From Chthoniobacteraceae bacterium (GTDB taxonomy: Bacteria > Verrucomicrobiota > Verrucomicrobiia > Chthoniobacterales > Chthoniobacteraceae), in NCBI GenBank assembly GCA_947449735.1, contig CANFTB010000020.1:1-64000 (forward strand): DNA of 64,000 nt. Reading direction: 5' to 3'. Position numbers and translations under genes: made by a program. The notes beneath the pieces were generated by a model. That model worked only from the letters and a program-made list of their open reading frames with translations. It did not search any database and was not told the DNA's origin. Positions 44,654-54,021 of the stretch are shown in pieces (position 1 is the stretch's first letter; each line of letters starts with the position of its first letter).

Positions 44654-46462
44654 ATGACGACTCTTTCAGGCACCCTTCCAGAAGCGTTCAGCCGCCCGTT
44701 TTACCGTCGCCTTGTCTCGCCTTTTGCAACGTTTCTCCTTTGCTGGCTGGCGCTGGTCGATGGCCGGGGTTTGCAGGGCGCCGAAGTCTCTGTGAACGCT
44801 TCCGTGCAGCCCGCTTCGACGACTGTCGGGGAGCCGGTTCAGCTCAAAATCACGGTGAACGGCACCCAGAAAGTTTCCGAACTTCCAGCAGTGAACATTC
44901 CGGGCGCACAGACGCAGCACATCGGTGCTTCGACCCAAATGCGCCTCGTGAACACCGAGCTCTCCGTCTCAATCACCCACACGTACCTCGTGACCCCGGG
45001 GAGAAGCGGTGACCTGATTATACCCTCCCTTGAAGTGGTGGTTGAGGGGCGCAAGTATCAGACGGAGCCGCTCAAGTTGCCCGTTGCAGAGCCCGGTCAG
45101 ACCGCTCCCTCTGTTCCTCAGGCCGGACCGTTGGCAGAGATCCAGCTTCCGAAACGCCCAGTTTATGTCGGCGAGGCCTTCCAGTCCGAGGTGCGGCTCT
45201 TGGTGCCTTCCGACCAGCGCTGGCGCATCGAGCGCATGCCCGAATTCGCTACGGACGCTTTCACTAAAACTCCTTTTCAGTCCCCCCAGCAGCGCCAGGA
45301 ATCGCGCGACGGCAAAGACTTTGATTCCTGCACCTTCCGCTCTGTGCTCACCGCCATCAAAAGCGGCTCTGTCCCCCTGGGTCCGCTCACTTTTAACGTT
45401 CAAATAGCGGCCCCCCGGAAGAAAAATCCACAAACCAATCCTCTTGGGGGCCTCCTGGATGGCTTTCCCTTCGACACTCAGCCCACAGCGCTACAGGAGC
45501 GAAAAGTCATCCTTGAGGAACAGCGTGTGGAAGTGAAGGAGCTGCCGGCAGAAGGCAAGCCCACCACCTTCCGCGGTGCCATTGGACGCTTTCGCTTTAG
45601 TGCCTCCGCCAACCAGACGAAGGTGAAAGCTGGCGAGCCGGTTGTCCTCACGCTTCAAGTGGAAGGCGAGGGGAATTTTGACCGCATCGAAATGCCTCCA
45701 CTTCTCCAACCCGAAGGCTGGCGGCTCTATCCGCCGGAAATTAGTTTCGCGAAGTCCGACGAGACCGGCTTCCGGGGCGTGAAAACTTTCAGAGTGGCCC
45801 TTGTCCCAGAAAAGGCACACACGCAGACGCCTCAGTTTGAATTCGCCTCCTTCGATCCCGAGAATGGCGCTTACCAAATCACAAAAAGCTCAACCAGCGC
45901 CCTTGAAGTGGAAGGTCTGAAACCTGCCCCTCCGGAACCCCCTCCTTTACCCAAGCCCGCTCCTGAGCCTCCCAAACCCCCGGTTGCTACCGAGTCCGGT
46001 CTCATCGAGTCCAATTTTCAAGTTCCTGTTCCCTCCCCCCTCTGGTCTTCGCGCCGCCTGTTTCTAGGCGTACAAGCCGGCATCGGTCTTCTCCTCGGGG
46101 GCTGGCTGCTCGCCGGCGTTTTGCGAAGATCCCTGCCTCGGAAAGGCGCGTCAAAAGCCCTGCTAGCTGAGGCCTCTGTTCTGGAGTCCCAGTTGCATCG
46201 CGAGGCGGATCTCAGTCGCTTCCTGCGTTCCTCCGTCAGGATTCTTCAGCTGCGTACAGCCGCGAAATCAGACTGTCAGGCGGTAGCTGTGGACGCCGAC
46301 ACTGCCATCCATTCTTTCCGCGTCGAAGGCGAGGCCGCGGCTGAGATCCGTTGGTTGTTCGAATCGGACGCTGAAAACCAGTTTGCCGGTTCACAAAATT
46401 CCAGCCCGGTCACTGGACCGGTGAAAACACGCGTCACTGCTTTACTGAAGAAACTCGCATGA
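44654..46462 (+). CDS. batD: BatD-like oxygen-tolerance protein
   Basis: 602 residues from ATG 44654; the frame is open 90 bp upstream but that would overlap the fused batB/C gene. A long N-terminal signal (FATFLLCWLALVDG...) leads into the BatD beta-domain (QPASTTVGEPVQLKITVNG, GRSGDLIIPSLEVVVEGRKY). A Pro-rich linker (APPEPPPLPKPAPEPPKPP) precedes one transmembrane helix (about 474-495) and a cytoplasmic helical tail of about 100 residues. Its 3' end overlaps batE by ATGA. Confidence 0.88.
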   Translation: MTTLSGTLPEAFSRPFYRRLVSPFATFLLCWLALVDGRGLQGAEVSVNASVQPASTTVGEPVQLKITVNGTQKVSELPAVNIPGAQTQHIGASTQMRLVNTELSVSITHTYLVTPGRSGDLIIPSLEVVVEGRKYQTEPLKLPVAEPGQTAPSVPQAGPLAEIQLPKRPVYVGEAFQSEVRLLVPSDQRWRIERMPEFATDAFTKTPFQSPQQRQESRDGKDFDSCTFRSVLTAIKSGSVPLGPLTFNVQIAAPRKKNPQTNPLGGLLDGFPFDTQPTALQERKVILEEQRVEVKELPAEGKPTTFRGAIGRFRFSASANQTKVKAGEPVVLTLQVEGEGNFDRIEMPPLLQPEGWRLYPPEISFAKSDETGFRGVKTFRVALVPEKAHTQTPQFEFASFDPENGAYQITKSSTSALEVEGLKPAPPEPPPLPKPAPEPPKPPVATESGLIESNFQVPVPSPLWSSRRLFLGVQAGIGLLLGGWLLAGVLRRSLPRKGASKALLAEASVLESQLHREADLSRFLRSSVRILQLRTAAKSDCQAVAVDADTAIHSFRVEGEAAAEIRWLFESDAENQFAGSQNSSPVTGPVKTRVTALLKKLA

Positions 46463-47238
46463 AGTCCTTTTTCCCATGCAACGTGTTTGTCGGTGGTTTT
46501 TTTTGGAGCCGGTTCCGGGCCGTTGCCCTGATGCTTCTGAGTGCTCTTCTTTCCCTTGGTGGAGTGTTTGGTGTTTCGCCTTTTGAGGAGGGCAACGCTC
46601 TTTTTAAGGAGAAAAAATATCCTCCCGCGGAAGAGGCTTACAACCGCTCTCTTGCGCTTGAAGGAGACACCCCTTCAACACGATACAACTTGGGGAAGGT
46701 GCGTGAGGCGCTGGGTGATCCCGGTGGTGCCATGCTCGAATGGGAGAGGGCTTTGCGCCTCGATCCTCAAAACGCGATGGCCCTCAAATCCCTCGCGGCC
46801 GCCCGCACCACTCTCAGCTCACGCCCCGATCCTGAAAGGTGGTGGTTAAACCTCCGGCCTCTCGGCGCAGCCGGAAAGGAACATTGGATTCTGGCTGCAG
46901 GCGCCTGGCTTTCGCTGGCAGGACTTTGTCTGTTGTGGTCAAAAAACTCCCGCGCCGAGGGTCTGACGACAGTCTTAGCCGGCGTTTTGATAGCGGTGCT
47001 TGGACTTCTCTGGTTCCGCCATTCTTCGGCCGAAGCCGACATGGCGCTGGTCAGGGCCCGGTCCATAGTTTTCCGGGCGGCTCCTGCCGATCCAGCACGC
47101 GCTCTGGAAGCGCTCAATGCGGGCACCCGTCTCCAACTGCTTGATGAGAGCGGCGGCTGGTCCCGCTGTCGCCTTGCGGACGGCCTGACAGGCTGGGTGC
47201 CTTCCAGTTCCATCGAGCGTCTTTCACCGGCAAAGTAA
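46459..47238 (+). CDS. batE: BatE-like TPR protein with SH3-type C-terminus
   Basis: 259 residues. N-terminal signal/anchor, then two to three TPR repeats (about 35-115), a pair of membrane helices (about 135-155 and 165-183) and a C-terminal bacterial SH3-like domain (about 195-255, ending GGWSRCRLADGLTGWVPSSSIERL). This is the BatE arrangement. Last gene of the Bat operon: its stop overlaps the end of the convergent recJ gene by 15 bp. Confidence 0.87.
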   Translation: MKSFFPCNVFVGGFFWSRFRAVALMLLSALLSLGGVFGVSPFEEGNALFKEKKYPPAEEAYNRSLALEGDTPSTRYNLGKVREALGDPGGAMLEWERALRLDPQNAMALKSLAAARTTLSSRPDPERWWLNLRPLGAAGKEHWILAAGAWLSLAGLCLLWSKNSRAEGLTTVLAGVLIAVLGLLWFRHSSAEADMALVRARSIVFRAAPADPARALEALNAGTRLQLLDESGGWSRCRLADGLTGWVPSSSIERLSPAK

Positions 47239-48963
47239 GTCGACCTGTCTCGCCGGGTGCCATTCACTGGACGCCTGGCGAAGATGCCGGACTTGGATCT
47301 GGGGGTGCACCCGCCCTTGATACTCGTTCCTCGTGAGTTCAAAGACGATGTCCCACGGAGGCGCCGGGAGTTTAGAGGGCTCCCCTCCCTTTTCAAAAGC
47401 GTTGAACCAGATCGCTCTGCTTGTCACTCCATTGCTTACCAACTCGAAGCTCACGTGTTTTTCCTTCAGGATCCGCGGCCGGGTGTGCGGCTTGACGCCT
47501 CTCAAAAGGAAGGCTGGGTGTGGATTCCCTATGCCGAACGGCCCAAGTCTCTCCTGCGCCTCGAGGAGCTCCATCGTCACTTCGCCTACGCTTAATTCCA
47601 TGTCCGGAGCGGTTTGCGGCGTCAGATTCTGCTTCTTAAGCAGCTCCGCAGCATAGGTTTGAAAATTTTCTCTAAACCGGTCGAATTTCTCAGCCCTCAC
47701 GGACAGGCCCGCGGCCATGTCATGGCCTCCACACTTTTCCAGATTCTCTCCGCAAGCCCTGAGCGCCTGCACCAATGAGAAGCCCGGGATGCTTCTGCAA
47801 CTTCCCTTACCCAAACCCTGTTCATTAAACCCCACGACAATCGTCGGACGGTTGTACTTGTACATCAATTTGGACGCCGCGATCCCGATGACTCCCTCAT
47901 GCCATCCGGAGCCTCCTATGATGATGGCGCTGTGCCGTTTCGGATCAAAATGCTGCTCTATTTCGTGCTCCGCCAGCTGGTAGACTTGCTCGCCTATTTC
48001 CTTGCGGCTCTGGTTCTCTCCTTCGAGTTCCCGGGCGAGCTCTGTCGCTTCCTTGTCGTTGGAGCTCAATAGCAAATCCAGCGCCCTGGTTGCGCTTCCA
48101 AGGCGGCCTGCAGCGTTAAGTCGCGGACTGATTTTAAATCCTATGTCCGCCGTCACCACAGGCGGTTGTACACCGGCCATTCCGGACAAAATCCTCAATC
48201 CGTGCCACTGGGTTCGCGCCATCTGGCGCAATCCTTTGAACACGAATATTCGATTCTCTTCCACCAGAGGAACGAGGTCTGCCACGCTTCCGAGGGCCAC
48301 CAAGTCCAAGTATTCTTTTAACGCGATGCTGGCATTTGGCCTCTTTTTTAAGAGCGCATGCGCCACCTTAAACACAATCCCGACACTGCAGAGGTACTCG
48401 CCAGTCGTTCCTCGTTTCGGATTTACCAGCGCCACGCAACTAGGGAGTTCTGGCGGACATTCATGATGGTCCAGCACCACCACATCCACGCCTTTCTTGT
48501 TCAGGCCGTTAATTTCAGTCACTGAGGATGTTCCGCAGTCGATGGCTACCAGAAGTTCTGGTGCATACTGTTGAACGCAGCGCTCAACCCCCTTTGCGCT
48601 CAACCCGTATCCCTCGTTCATTCTATCTGGAATGAAACAAACCACATTGCAGCCGTAGGCTCGTAAGATTCGATGCAATAGTGACAGAGATGTCAGACCA
48701 TCTACGTCGTAATCTCCGTATAGCACGACCCTCTGTTTCTTCTCTACAGCCAGAAGCATGCGGTCCACTGCCTTTTCCATGTCCGGAAGCAGAAAGGGAT
48801 CGCTCAACGCCGCCAGTTTTGGTTCCAAAAATTGCTCCGCCTTTTCCAGCGTTTGGTGGCCCCTTTGATACAGGAGACGGGCTATCGATACCGGCATGCC
48901 AAGCTGATCCGCCAGCTGCCGGCATTCCGGCCACTCCTCCAGCTCGGGCAAAACCCATTGCAT
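47224..48963 (-). CDS. recJ: single-stranded-DNA exonuclease RecJ
   Basis: 579 residues from ATG 48963; an in-frame GTG at 48975 is also possible. The DHH phosphoesterase motifs are present: YGDYDVDGLTSLSL, VAIDCGTSS, DHHECPPE, and the DHHA1 domain with GGSGWHEGVIGIAASK and SCRSIPGF. A C-terminal OB-fold follows (VGEVTMELLEAQERLGPFGIGNPHPAF). It degrades single-stranded DNA 5' to 3' in recombination and mismatch repair. It starts 15 bp after the cysteine desulfurase stop on the same strand, so the two probably share a transcript. Confidence 0.95.
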   Translation of the reverse strand: MQWVLPELEEWPECRQLADQLGMPVSIARLLYQRGHQTLEKAEQFLEPKLAALSDPFLLPDMEKAVDRMLLAVEKKQRVVLYGDYDVDGLTSLSLLHRILRAYGCNVVCFIPDRMNEGYGLSAKGVERCVQQYAPELLVAIDCGTSSVTEINGLNKKGVDVVVLDHHECPPELPSCVALVNPKRGTTGEYLCSVGIVFKVAHALLKKRPNASIALKEYLDLVALGSVADLVPLVEENRIFVFKGLRQMARTQWHGLRILSGMAGVQPPVVTADIGFKISPRLNAAGRLGSATRALDLLLSSNDKEATELARELEGENQSRKEIGEQVYQLAEHEIEQHFDPKRHSAIIIGGSGWHEGVIGIAASKLMYKYNRPTIVVGFNEQGLGKGSCRSIPGFSLVQALRACGENLEKCGGHDMAAGLSVRAEKFDRFRENFQTYAAELLKKQNLTPQTAPDMELSVGEVTMELLEAQERLGPFGIGNPHPAFLLRGVKPHTRPRILKEKHVSFELVSNGVTSRAIWFNAFEKGGEPSKLPAPPWDIVFELTRNEYQGRVHPQIQVRHLRQASSEWHPARQVDLLCR

Positions 48964-48977
48964 TGGTCCTGCCACGG

Positions 48978-50129
48978 CTACTTGAAGGCTTTCCGAAGTT
49001 TTGCCGCTGCTTCGGTTATGACATTCACCGCGTAGTCGATCTCGGCTTCTGTATTAAAATGTGACACAGAAAAACGCAGGCTCGCTCTGGCGTGCGTATC
49101 CGAACACCCCATTGCTTTTAGTACGTGTGACGGATTTACGGATCCTGAGGTACATGCTGACCCGGCGGAACAACAGATGTTTTTGTCATCGAGCAACATC
49201 AGCAGCGCCTCCCCGTCTAGTCCTTCAAAGGCTAAATTAGTGGTATTGGGCAGTCTGTTTTCCGTATCCCCGTTGATCTTCACTCTCTCCACGCGCTCCA
49301 TCACTGAAGACTCAAACCGGTCTCGGAGTACTCGAAGCTGTTTTTCATTCCGTTCTAGTTGTAGCGCTGCAAGTTCGCTCGCCTTACCAAAGCCTACGAT
49401 CGAAGCCACGTTTTGTGTGCCCCCCCTCTTTCCGTTTTCCTGACTCCCGCCTAGAAGATAGGGGGCCAACCGGGTTCGCCGGCTGCTGAACAATGCGCCA
49501 ACTCCTTTAGGGCAATGCAATTTGTGCCCAGAAAGCGACGCGTATTGAATTCCAGAGTCCCCAAGCTTAACCGGAATCTTTCCAACCGCTTGAACAGCGT
49601 CCGTGTGAAAGTAGACCCCTTTTTTCTTGGCGATCTCTTTCAAATCGGAGATCGGGAATATCGTTCCCGTCTCATTGTTCGCCCACATCACGCTCACCAG
49701 AGCTGTATCCGATCGCACAGCTTTTTCGACTTCTTCCAAATCGACCTGTCCGTTGGCGTTTACTCCCAGCCAGGTGATTTCGTAGCCTTTTTTCGCCAGC
49801 GCTTCACACGTTTTCACCGTGGCGGAATGTTCGACCCGCGTTGTCACGATGTGCTGTCTGTCTGGATCTGCCGACAGAGCTGAATGAATCGCCGTGTTGG
49901 TGGACTCTGTTCCGCAACTGTTGAAGATGATCTCCGTAGGCTCGCATTGCAGAAGCTGGGAGACCCTTTCCCGGGCCTTTTCGATGGCTAGCGACACTTG
50001 CTTACCAAAACCGTACGCACTTGAAGGATTTCCGTACAGGCTCGTCAAAAAGGGCAGCATCTCTTCCACGACCTCTGGATCGACCTGCGTGGTGGCATTG
50101 TTATCAAGATAAACTAGGGACGCACTCAT
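48978..50129 (-). CDS. cysteine desulfurase (IscS/NifS family)
   Basis: 383 residues from ATG 50129 (MSASLVYLDNNATTQVDPEV). PLP enzyme that takes sulphur from cysteine for Fe-S and other thio-cofactors. PLP Lys lies in SLSGHKLHCPKGVGALF, and the active-site Cys in CSAGSACTSGSVNPSHV, a group I (NifS/IscS) signature. The family start is at YLDNNATT. No iscU or other Isc/Suf gene is adjacent. The region before its start (50130-50394) is the candidate replication origin. Confidence 0.94.
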   Translation of the reverse strand: MSASLVYLDNNATTQVDPEVVEEMLPFLTSLYGNPSSAYGFGKQVSLAIEKARERVSQLLQCEPTEIIFNSCGTESTNTAIHSALSADPDRQHIVTTRVEHSATVKTCEALAKKGYEITWLGVNANGQVDLEEVEKAVRSDTALVSVMWANNETGTIFPISDLKEIAKKKGVYFHTDAVQAVGKIPVKLGDSGIQYASLSGHKLHCPKGVGALFSSRRTRLAPYLLGGSQENGKRGGTQNVASIVGFGKASELAALQLERNEKQLRVLRDRFESSVMERVERVKINGDTENRLPNTTNLAFEGLDGEALLMLLDDKNICCSAGSACTSGSVNPSHVLKAMGCSDTHARASLRFSVSHFNTEAEIDYAVNVITEAAAKLRKAFK

Positions 50130-50394
50130 CTGTCTTATGCCTCTGATCGTATCGTCAACAGGTCGTATCATCCAAGAGAGGATGTGAGTTATTCACGGCT
50201 TCTGAATAAAAGGAGAAAAAACGAGCCGTTCTTCTTCTTCTTCAGGTTGTGAACAACTCGGAGGAAATGAAGTAAAACGTTTCCAGACAGGGTTTAGACG
50301 AATGAAAACCCTTGTCTACAAACACGGATGGAGTGTGAACAAGGACGACCAGGCAGGGAATAACTCAGAGTTGTTGGAAGTTCTCCGCACTTAT
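50130..50394. other. candidate replication origin (oriC): non-coding gap with a DnaA-box cluster
   Basis: 265 bp without a believable gene. Matches to the DnaA box TTATNCACA: 50189-50197 (plus strand, one mismatch), 50248-50256 (minus, one mismatch), 50334-50342 (minus, one mismatch) and 50391-50399 (plus, perfect; it covers the rnc stop codon). Weaker ones lie at 50312-50320 and 50355-50363. By chance about 0.2 boxes of this quality are expected in this length; four are seen. The stretch 50201-50220 holds only 5 G/C of 20, a possible unwinding element. The base skew of the surrounding DNA changes sign nearby. It could instead be a DnaA-controlled promoter for the cysteine desulfurase gene. 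dnaA and dnaN are not nearby. Confidence 0.68.
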
Positions 50395-51138
50395 TCACAA
50401 GTTGTTTGGAGAGTTATTCGATCCTTTGTCGGGTCCGGTAGCAGAGGGAAGGACTACGGTCTCCCAAGAGCGCAATTCAATTGCCAGCCTAGCGGCCTGG
50501 ACCTCCGCGTCCTTTTTACTCCGTCCTGTTCCACGAGCCAGCTCGATGCCATTCCATACGATCCGTGACACAAACTGCTTTTGATGTTCGGGACCGAATT
50601 GTTCGACGACTTCGTACACTGGACTGACTGGAGTGATGGCTTGAAGAATCTCCTGCAGTCGTCCTTTCGGGTTGGCACTGGTGTCCTCTATGGAAAGGTC
50701 TTCAAGTTTGTCCCTGGTCTCTGTCAGAACAATGCGCCGGACCGTAACGTAGTCTGAGTCGAGGTAAAGAGCCCCGATGAGTGCCTCATAGGCGTCGGCA
50801 AGTGACGAAGCCCTGTTGCGTCCCCCAGTCGCTTCCTCTCCTCGCCCGAGCATGAGATACTTCCCCAAATCGAGAGCCTCGGCGTTTACCCGAAGGCCGT
50901 CGCGGGACACCAGGCGGGCCCTGAGTTTGGTCAGTTCGCCCTCTGGAAGTTCCGGGTATGAATCGAAGAGAAACTCTGTGAAAATGAGCTGGAGAACGGC
51001 GTCCCCCAGAAACTCAAGACGTTGATTGTCAAAATGATGCCGCTGGGTTTCGTAACCCAGGCTGGGATGGGTCAAGGCCTCCGCCAGAAGGAGAGGATTC
51101 CGGAACTTGTACTGAATGCGTTGTTCAAGAGGGTTCAT
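50395..51138 (-). CDS. rnc: ribonuclease III
   Basis: 247 residues. It cuts double-stranded RNA in rRNA and mRNA processing. The catalytic domain shows the RNase III signature QRLEFLGDAVLQLIFTEFLF (9-residue core ERLEFLGDA-like), and ADAYEALIGALYLDSD with the metal-binding Glu/Asp. A C-terminal dsRNA-binding domain (about 165-235) ends SRIVWNGIELARGTGRSKKDAEVQAARLAI. Its stop codon lies inside a perfect DnaA box. Twenty-seven bp downstream of alaS on the same strand. Confidence 0.96.
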   Translation of the reverse strand: MNPLEQRIQYKFRNPLLLAEALTHPSLGYETQRHHFDNQRLEFLGDAVLQLIFTEFLFDSYPELPEGELTKLRARLVSRDGLRVNAEALDLGKYLMLGRGEEATGGRNRASSLADAYEALIGALYLDSDYVTVRRIVLTETRDKLEDLSIEDTSANPKGRLQEILQAITPVSPVYEVVEQFGPEHQKQFVSRIVWNGIELARGTGRSKKDAEVQAARLAIELRSWETVVLPSATGPDKGSNNSPNNL

Positions 51139-51165
51139 GTTAAACGCATGGAGCGTGAGAGTGGC

Positions 51166-53916
51166 TTAAGAGGCGGAGGACAGCATTTCACGGACAGCCG
51201 AGACGGCCGCAGGCAAGCCGGAGGGATTGCGGCCAGCGCCCCGGGCACTGTCCGGTCGACCGCCGCCTTTGCCTTCGATGTGAGAGGCGGCGGATTGGAT
51301 CAGCTTGCCTGCTTGAACACGAGAGGTGAAATCAGGAGCAACGGAAGCAACCAAGGATACGGTGGAATCCAGAACGCTTGAAAGGAATACGACGCCGGAG
51401 AAGGACGATTTCAAAGCTTCCGAAACGCCTTGAAGGGCATCGCCGGAAACCGATGGGACCGAGGCGATAAGCGACGGGATACCTGCAATGACTTCAACGT
51501 TTTTTAACAGGTCGGCCGCGAGATGACTGGCCTCGCGTTGCTGTGCGGCTTTTAAGGCTTTTTCGAGTTCCTTTTGCTGGTGCAACAGAGTCTCGATCTT
51601 GCGCTCAAGATCTACGAGCGGAGTGCCAAGGTTCGACGCCAAAGATCTGAGACGTGAGGCATCATCTGCGGCCAGGCGGTAGGCCGGCAGGCCAGCAACC
51701 GCTTCGATGCGGCGTATGCCCGCGGCTACAGCACCTTCCGAGATAATCCGGAAACCACCAATTTCGCCGGTGTGTCTGACATGCGTGCCGCCACACAGTT
51801 CCATGGAGTAACCGTTTAACGCACCTGCTTCGCCGCCGATCTGGACAACGCGCACGACGTCGCCGTACTTCTCACCGAAGAACTGCAGAATATTCTGGTT
51901 CTGACGGATTTCCGAATAAGGGAGGTCGACCCATGAGACCACGCTGTTCTCGACGATCCGCTCATTGACAAGGCGCTCGACATCCAAAATCTGGGCCGGA
52001 GTGAGCGCAGCGCTGGAGAAGTCGAACGTGAGCTTGTCTGTGCCCACAAAAGACCCCTTCTGTGAGGCGTCTGGAGAGACAACCTGATGCAGGGCCCAGT
52101 GAAGCAGGTGGGTGACGGAATGGTGTCTTTCGACGGCGCGGCGGTGAGCCTGGTCGACGAAGAGGAGGACCTCCTGACCGAGGGCGGGGGCATGGTCGCC
52201 GTCGATGAAATGAAGCCAGACCGAGCCGCTCTTGGTGGTCTGCGAGACCTTCCAGTAGTCGGCGCCCGCTTCCAGAAGGCCGGCATCACCGACTTGTCCG
52301 CCCATTTCAGCGTAGGCGGTGGACACGTCCAGAATGACGGCTGTTTTGTCTTTAACGGAAACGACTTCGAGAACCTTGGCGGGAGTTGAAAGACTGTCGT
52401 AGCCTACAAATTTCGTGGGCGTGACGGTTTCGATCTGGGAGAGGGTGATGATCTCCTTCTTCTGGGCGGCGCGGGCGCGAGCGCGCTGCTGCTCCATCAA
52501 CACGTCAAAGTCCGCGGTGTCCACGGAGAAGCCGCGTTCCCTGGCCATGAGTTCGGTGAGATCGAGGGGAAATCCAGAGGTGTCGTACAACTGGAAGGCG
52601 AAGGCGCCCGAGATGAGCGTCTGGCCGGCCTTCTCCAGGCGTGCGAGCTCGTCGTTGAACAGGGCGATGCCGCGGTCGAGAGTCTTGTTGAAAGCAACTT
52701 CTTCCCGTTTCAAAACCTCCTCCACAAACGCCTGGCGGGAACGGATTTCAGGGAACACGTCGCCCATGGTGCGCGCGAGCACGGGAACGAGTTTGAAGAA
52801 GAAAGGATCTTGGAAACCGAGAACGCGGCCGTAGCGGATGGCGCGCCTCAGGATGCGCCGGAGAACGTAGTTGCGGTCGGTGTTGCCGGGCTGGATGCCG
52901 TCTGCGATGGCAAAGGACAGCGTGCGAATATGGTCGGCGATGACGCGGAAGGCGACGTCCAGGCGTTCCTGCGGGGTGACGGCAACCATCTGGCCGCTGC
53001 CGGAGAGCTGGGGCAGCGTGCTGCTGTAGCGGTGGCCGCAGAGTTTCTCCAGTTCGTCGAAGATTGGGCGGAAAACGTCGGTTTCGTAGTTTGAAATGCA
53101 GACGTTGCTGAACTCCGCGAAGTTGCGCGTGCCTTGGATGATGGAGCAGACCCGTTCGAAACCCATTCCCGTGTCGACGTGTTGGGCGGGAAGAGGAGAG
53201 AAGGAGCCGTCTGGATTGGCGTTGAATTGAATGAAAACGAGGTTCCAGATTTCAATGCATTCGCTCGAACCCATGTTCACCAGGGCGCCGCGCGTGTCCC
53301 CTGCGGGAGTCAGGTCGACGTGTAGTTCGGAGCAAGGTCCGCAGGGCCCGGTCTCGCCCATCATCCAGAAGTTGTCCTTTTTGTTTCCGTTGACGATGTG
53401 GACTTCGGGGTCGAGGCCGGCGCTGCGGAACAAGGTGGCCCAGAGCTCCCAGGCTTCCTGGTCTCGCGAGGCGGGATCGCCGAGCGAGGGGTCCGGCTGG
53501 TATATGGTGGCGTAAAGCCTCTGGGGCGGGAACTTCCACTGGTCCACGATGAGTTCCCAAGCCCACTGGATGGCTTCCTTTTTGAAGTAATCGCCGAAGG
53601 ACCAGTTGCCCAGCATCTCGAAAAAGGTGTGGTGGTAGGTGTCCAGGCCGACGTCTTCGAGGTCGTTGTGCTTTCCCCCCGCGCGGATGCATTTCTGGGT
53701 GTCTGCGGCGCGCGAATCGAGTTCCGGAACGGCGCCGGCCCAGCGAGAGACGTCGGGTTGTTTCTGCCCCAGAAAGATGGGAACGAACTGGTTCATTCCC
53801 GCGTTGGTAAAGAGCAGGTTGGGAGAGTCCGGCAAAAGGCTCGAGGACGAGACCAGCGTGTGCTGCTTGCTGCGGAAGAAATTGAGGAAGGATTGGCGAA
53901 TCTGGGCGCTCGTCAT
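51166..53916 (-). CDS. alaS: alanyl-tRNA synthetase
   Basis: 916 residues, slightly longer than the usual 870-880. Class II catalytic domain (TSAQIRQSFLNFFRSKQHTLVSSSSL, TNAGMNQFVPIFLG), the tRNA-binding helices, the editing domain with HHSVTHLLH and CGGTHV zinc/active-site motifs, and a C-terminal coiled-coil/DHHA1 oligomerisation region (LERKIETLLHQQKELEKALKAAQ). Two adjacent ATGs (53919 and 53916) are possible starts. Charges tRNA-Ala. Between recG and rnc on the same strand. Confidence 0.97.
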   Translation of the reverse strand: MTSAQIRQSFLNFFRSKQHTLVSSSSLLPDSPNLLFTNAGMNQFVPIFLGQKQPDVSRWAGAVPELDSRAADTQKCIRAGGKHNDLEDVGLDTYHHTFFEMLGNWSFGDYFKKEAIQWAWELIVDQWKFPPQRLYATIYQPDPSLGDPASRDQEAWELWATLFRSAGLDPEVHIVNGNKKDNFWMMGETGPCGPCSELHVDLTPAGDTRGALVNMGSSECIEIWNLVFIQFNANPDGSFSPLPAQHVDTGMGFERVCSIIQGTRNFAEFSNVCISNYETDVFRPIFDELEKLCGHRYSSTLPQLSGSGQMVAVTPQERLDVAFRVIADHIRTLSFAIADGIQPGNTDRNYVLRRILRRAIRYGRVLGFQDPFFFKLVPVLARTMGDVFPEIRSRQAFVEEVLKREEVAFNKTLDRGIALFNDELARLEKAGQTLISGAFAFQLYDTSGFPLDLTELMARERGFSVDTADFDVLMEQQRARARAAQKKEIITLSQIETVTPTKFVGYDSLSTPAKVLEVVSVKDKTAVILDVSTAYAEMGGQVGDAGLLEAGADYWKVSQTTKSGSVWLHFIDGDHAPALGQEVLLFVDQAHRRAVERHHSVTHLLHWALHQVVSPDASQKGSFVGTDKLTFDFSSAALTPAQILDVERLVNERIVENSVVSWVDLPYSEIRQNQNILQFFGEKYGDVVRVVQIGGEAGALNGYSMELCGGTHVRHTGEIGGFRIISEGAVAAGIRRIEAVAGLPAYRLAADDASRLRSLASNLGTPLVDLERKIETLLHQQKELEKALKAAQQREASHLAADLLKNVEVIAGIPSLIASVPSVSGDALQGVSEALKSSFSGVVFLSSVLDSTVSLVASVAPDFTSRVQAGKLIQSAASHIEGKGGGRPDSARGAGRNPSGLPAAVSAVREMLSSAS

Positions 53917-54021
53917 CATGGGGTGCGAAAAAAGGCAGATGGTAGGGAAAAGAATGCGGGGAAGCCAACTGTGTATTCAGGGGGCGTTTTCGGGGCGTGT
54001 GAAAAGACGCTTGGAAGCGCC

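Noticed and set aside
50229..50244. CTT-type microsatellite in the oriC candidate
   Set aside because: Only about four repeat units; too short to count as a separate repeat element.
50302..50568. 88-codon plus-strand frame in the candidate oriC gap
   Set aside because: Two thirds of it lies over the 3' end of rnc, no ribosome site is seen and the translation has no features.
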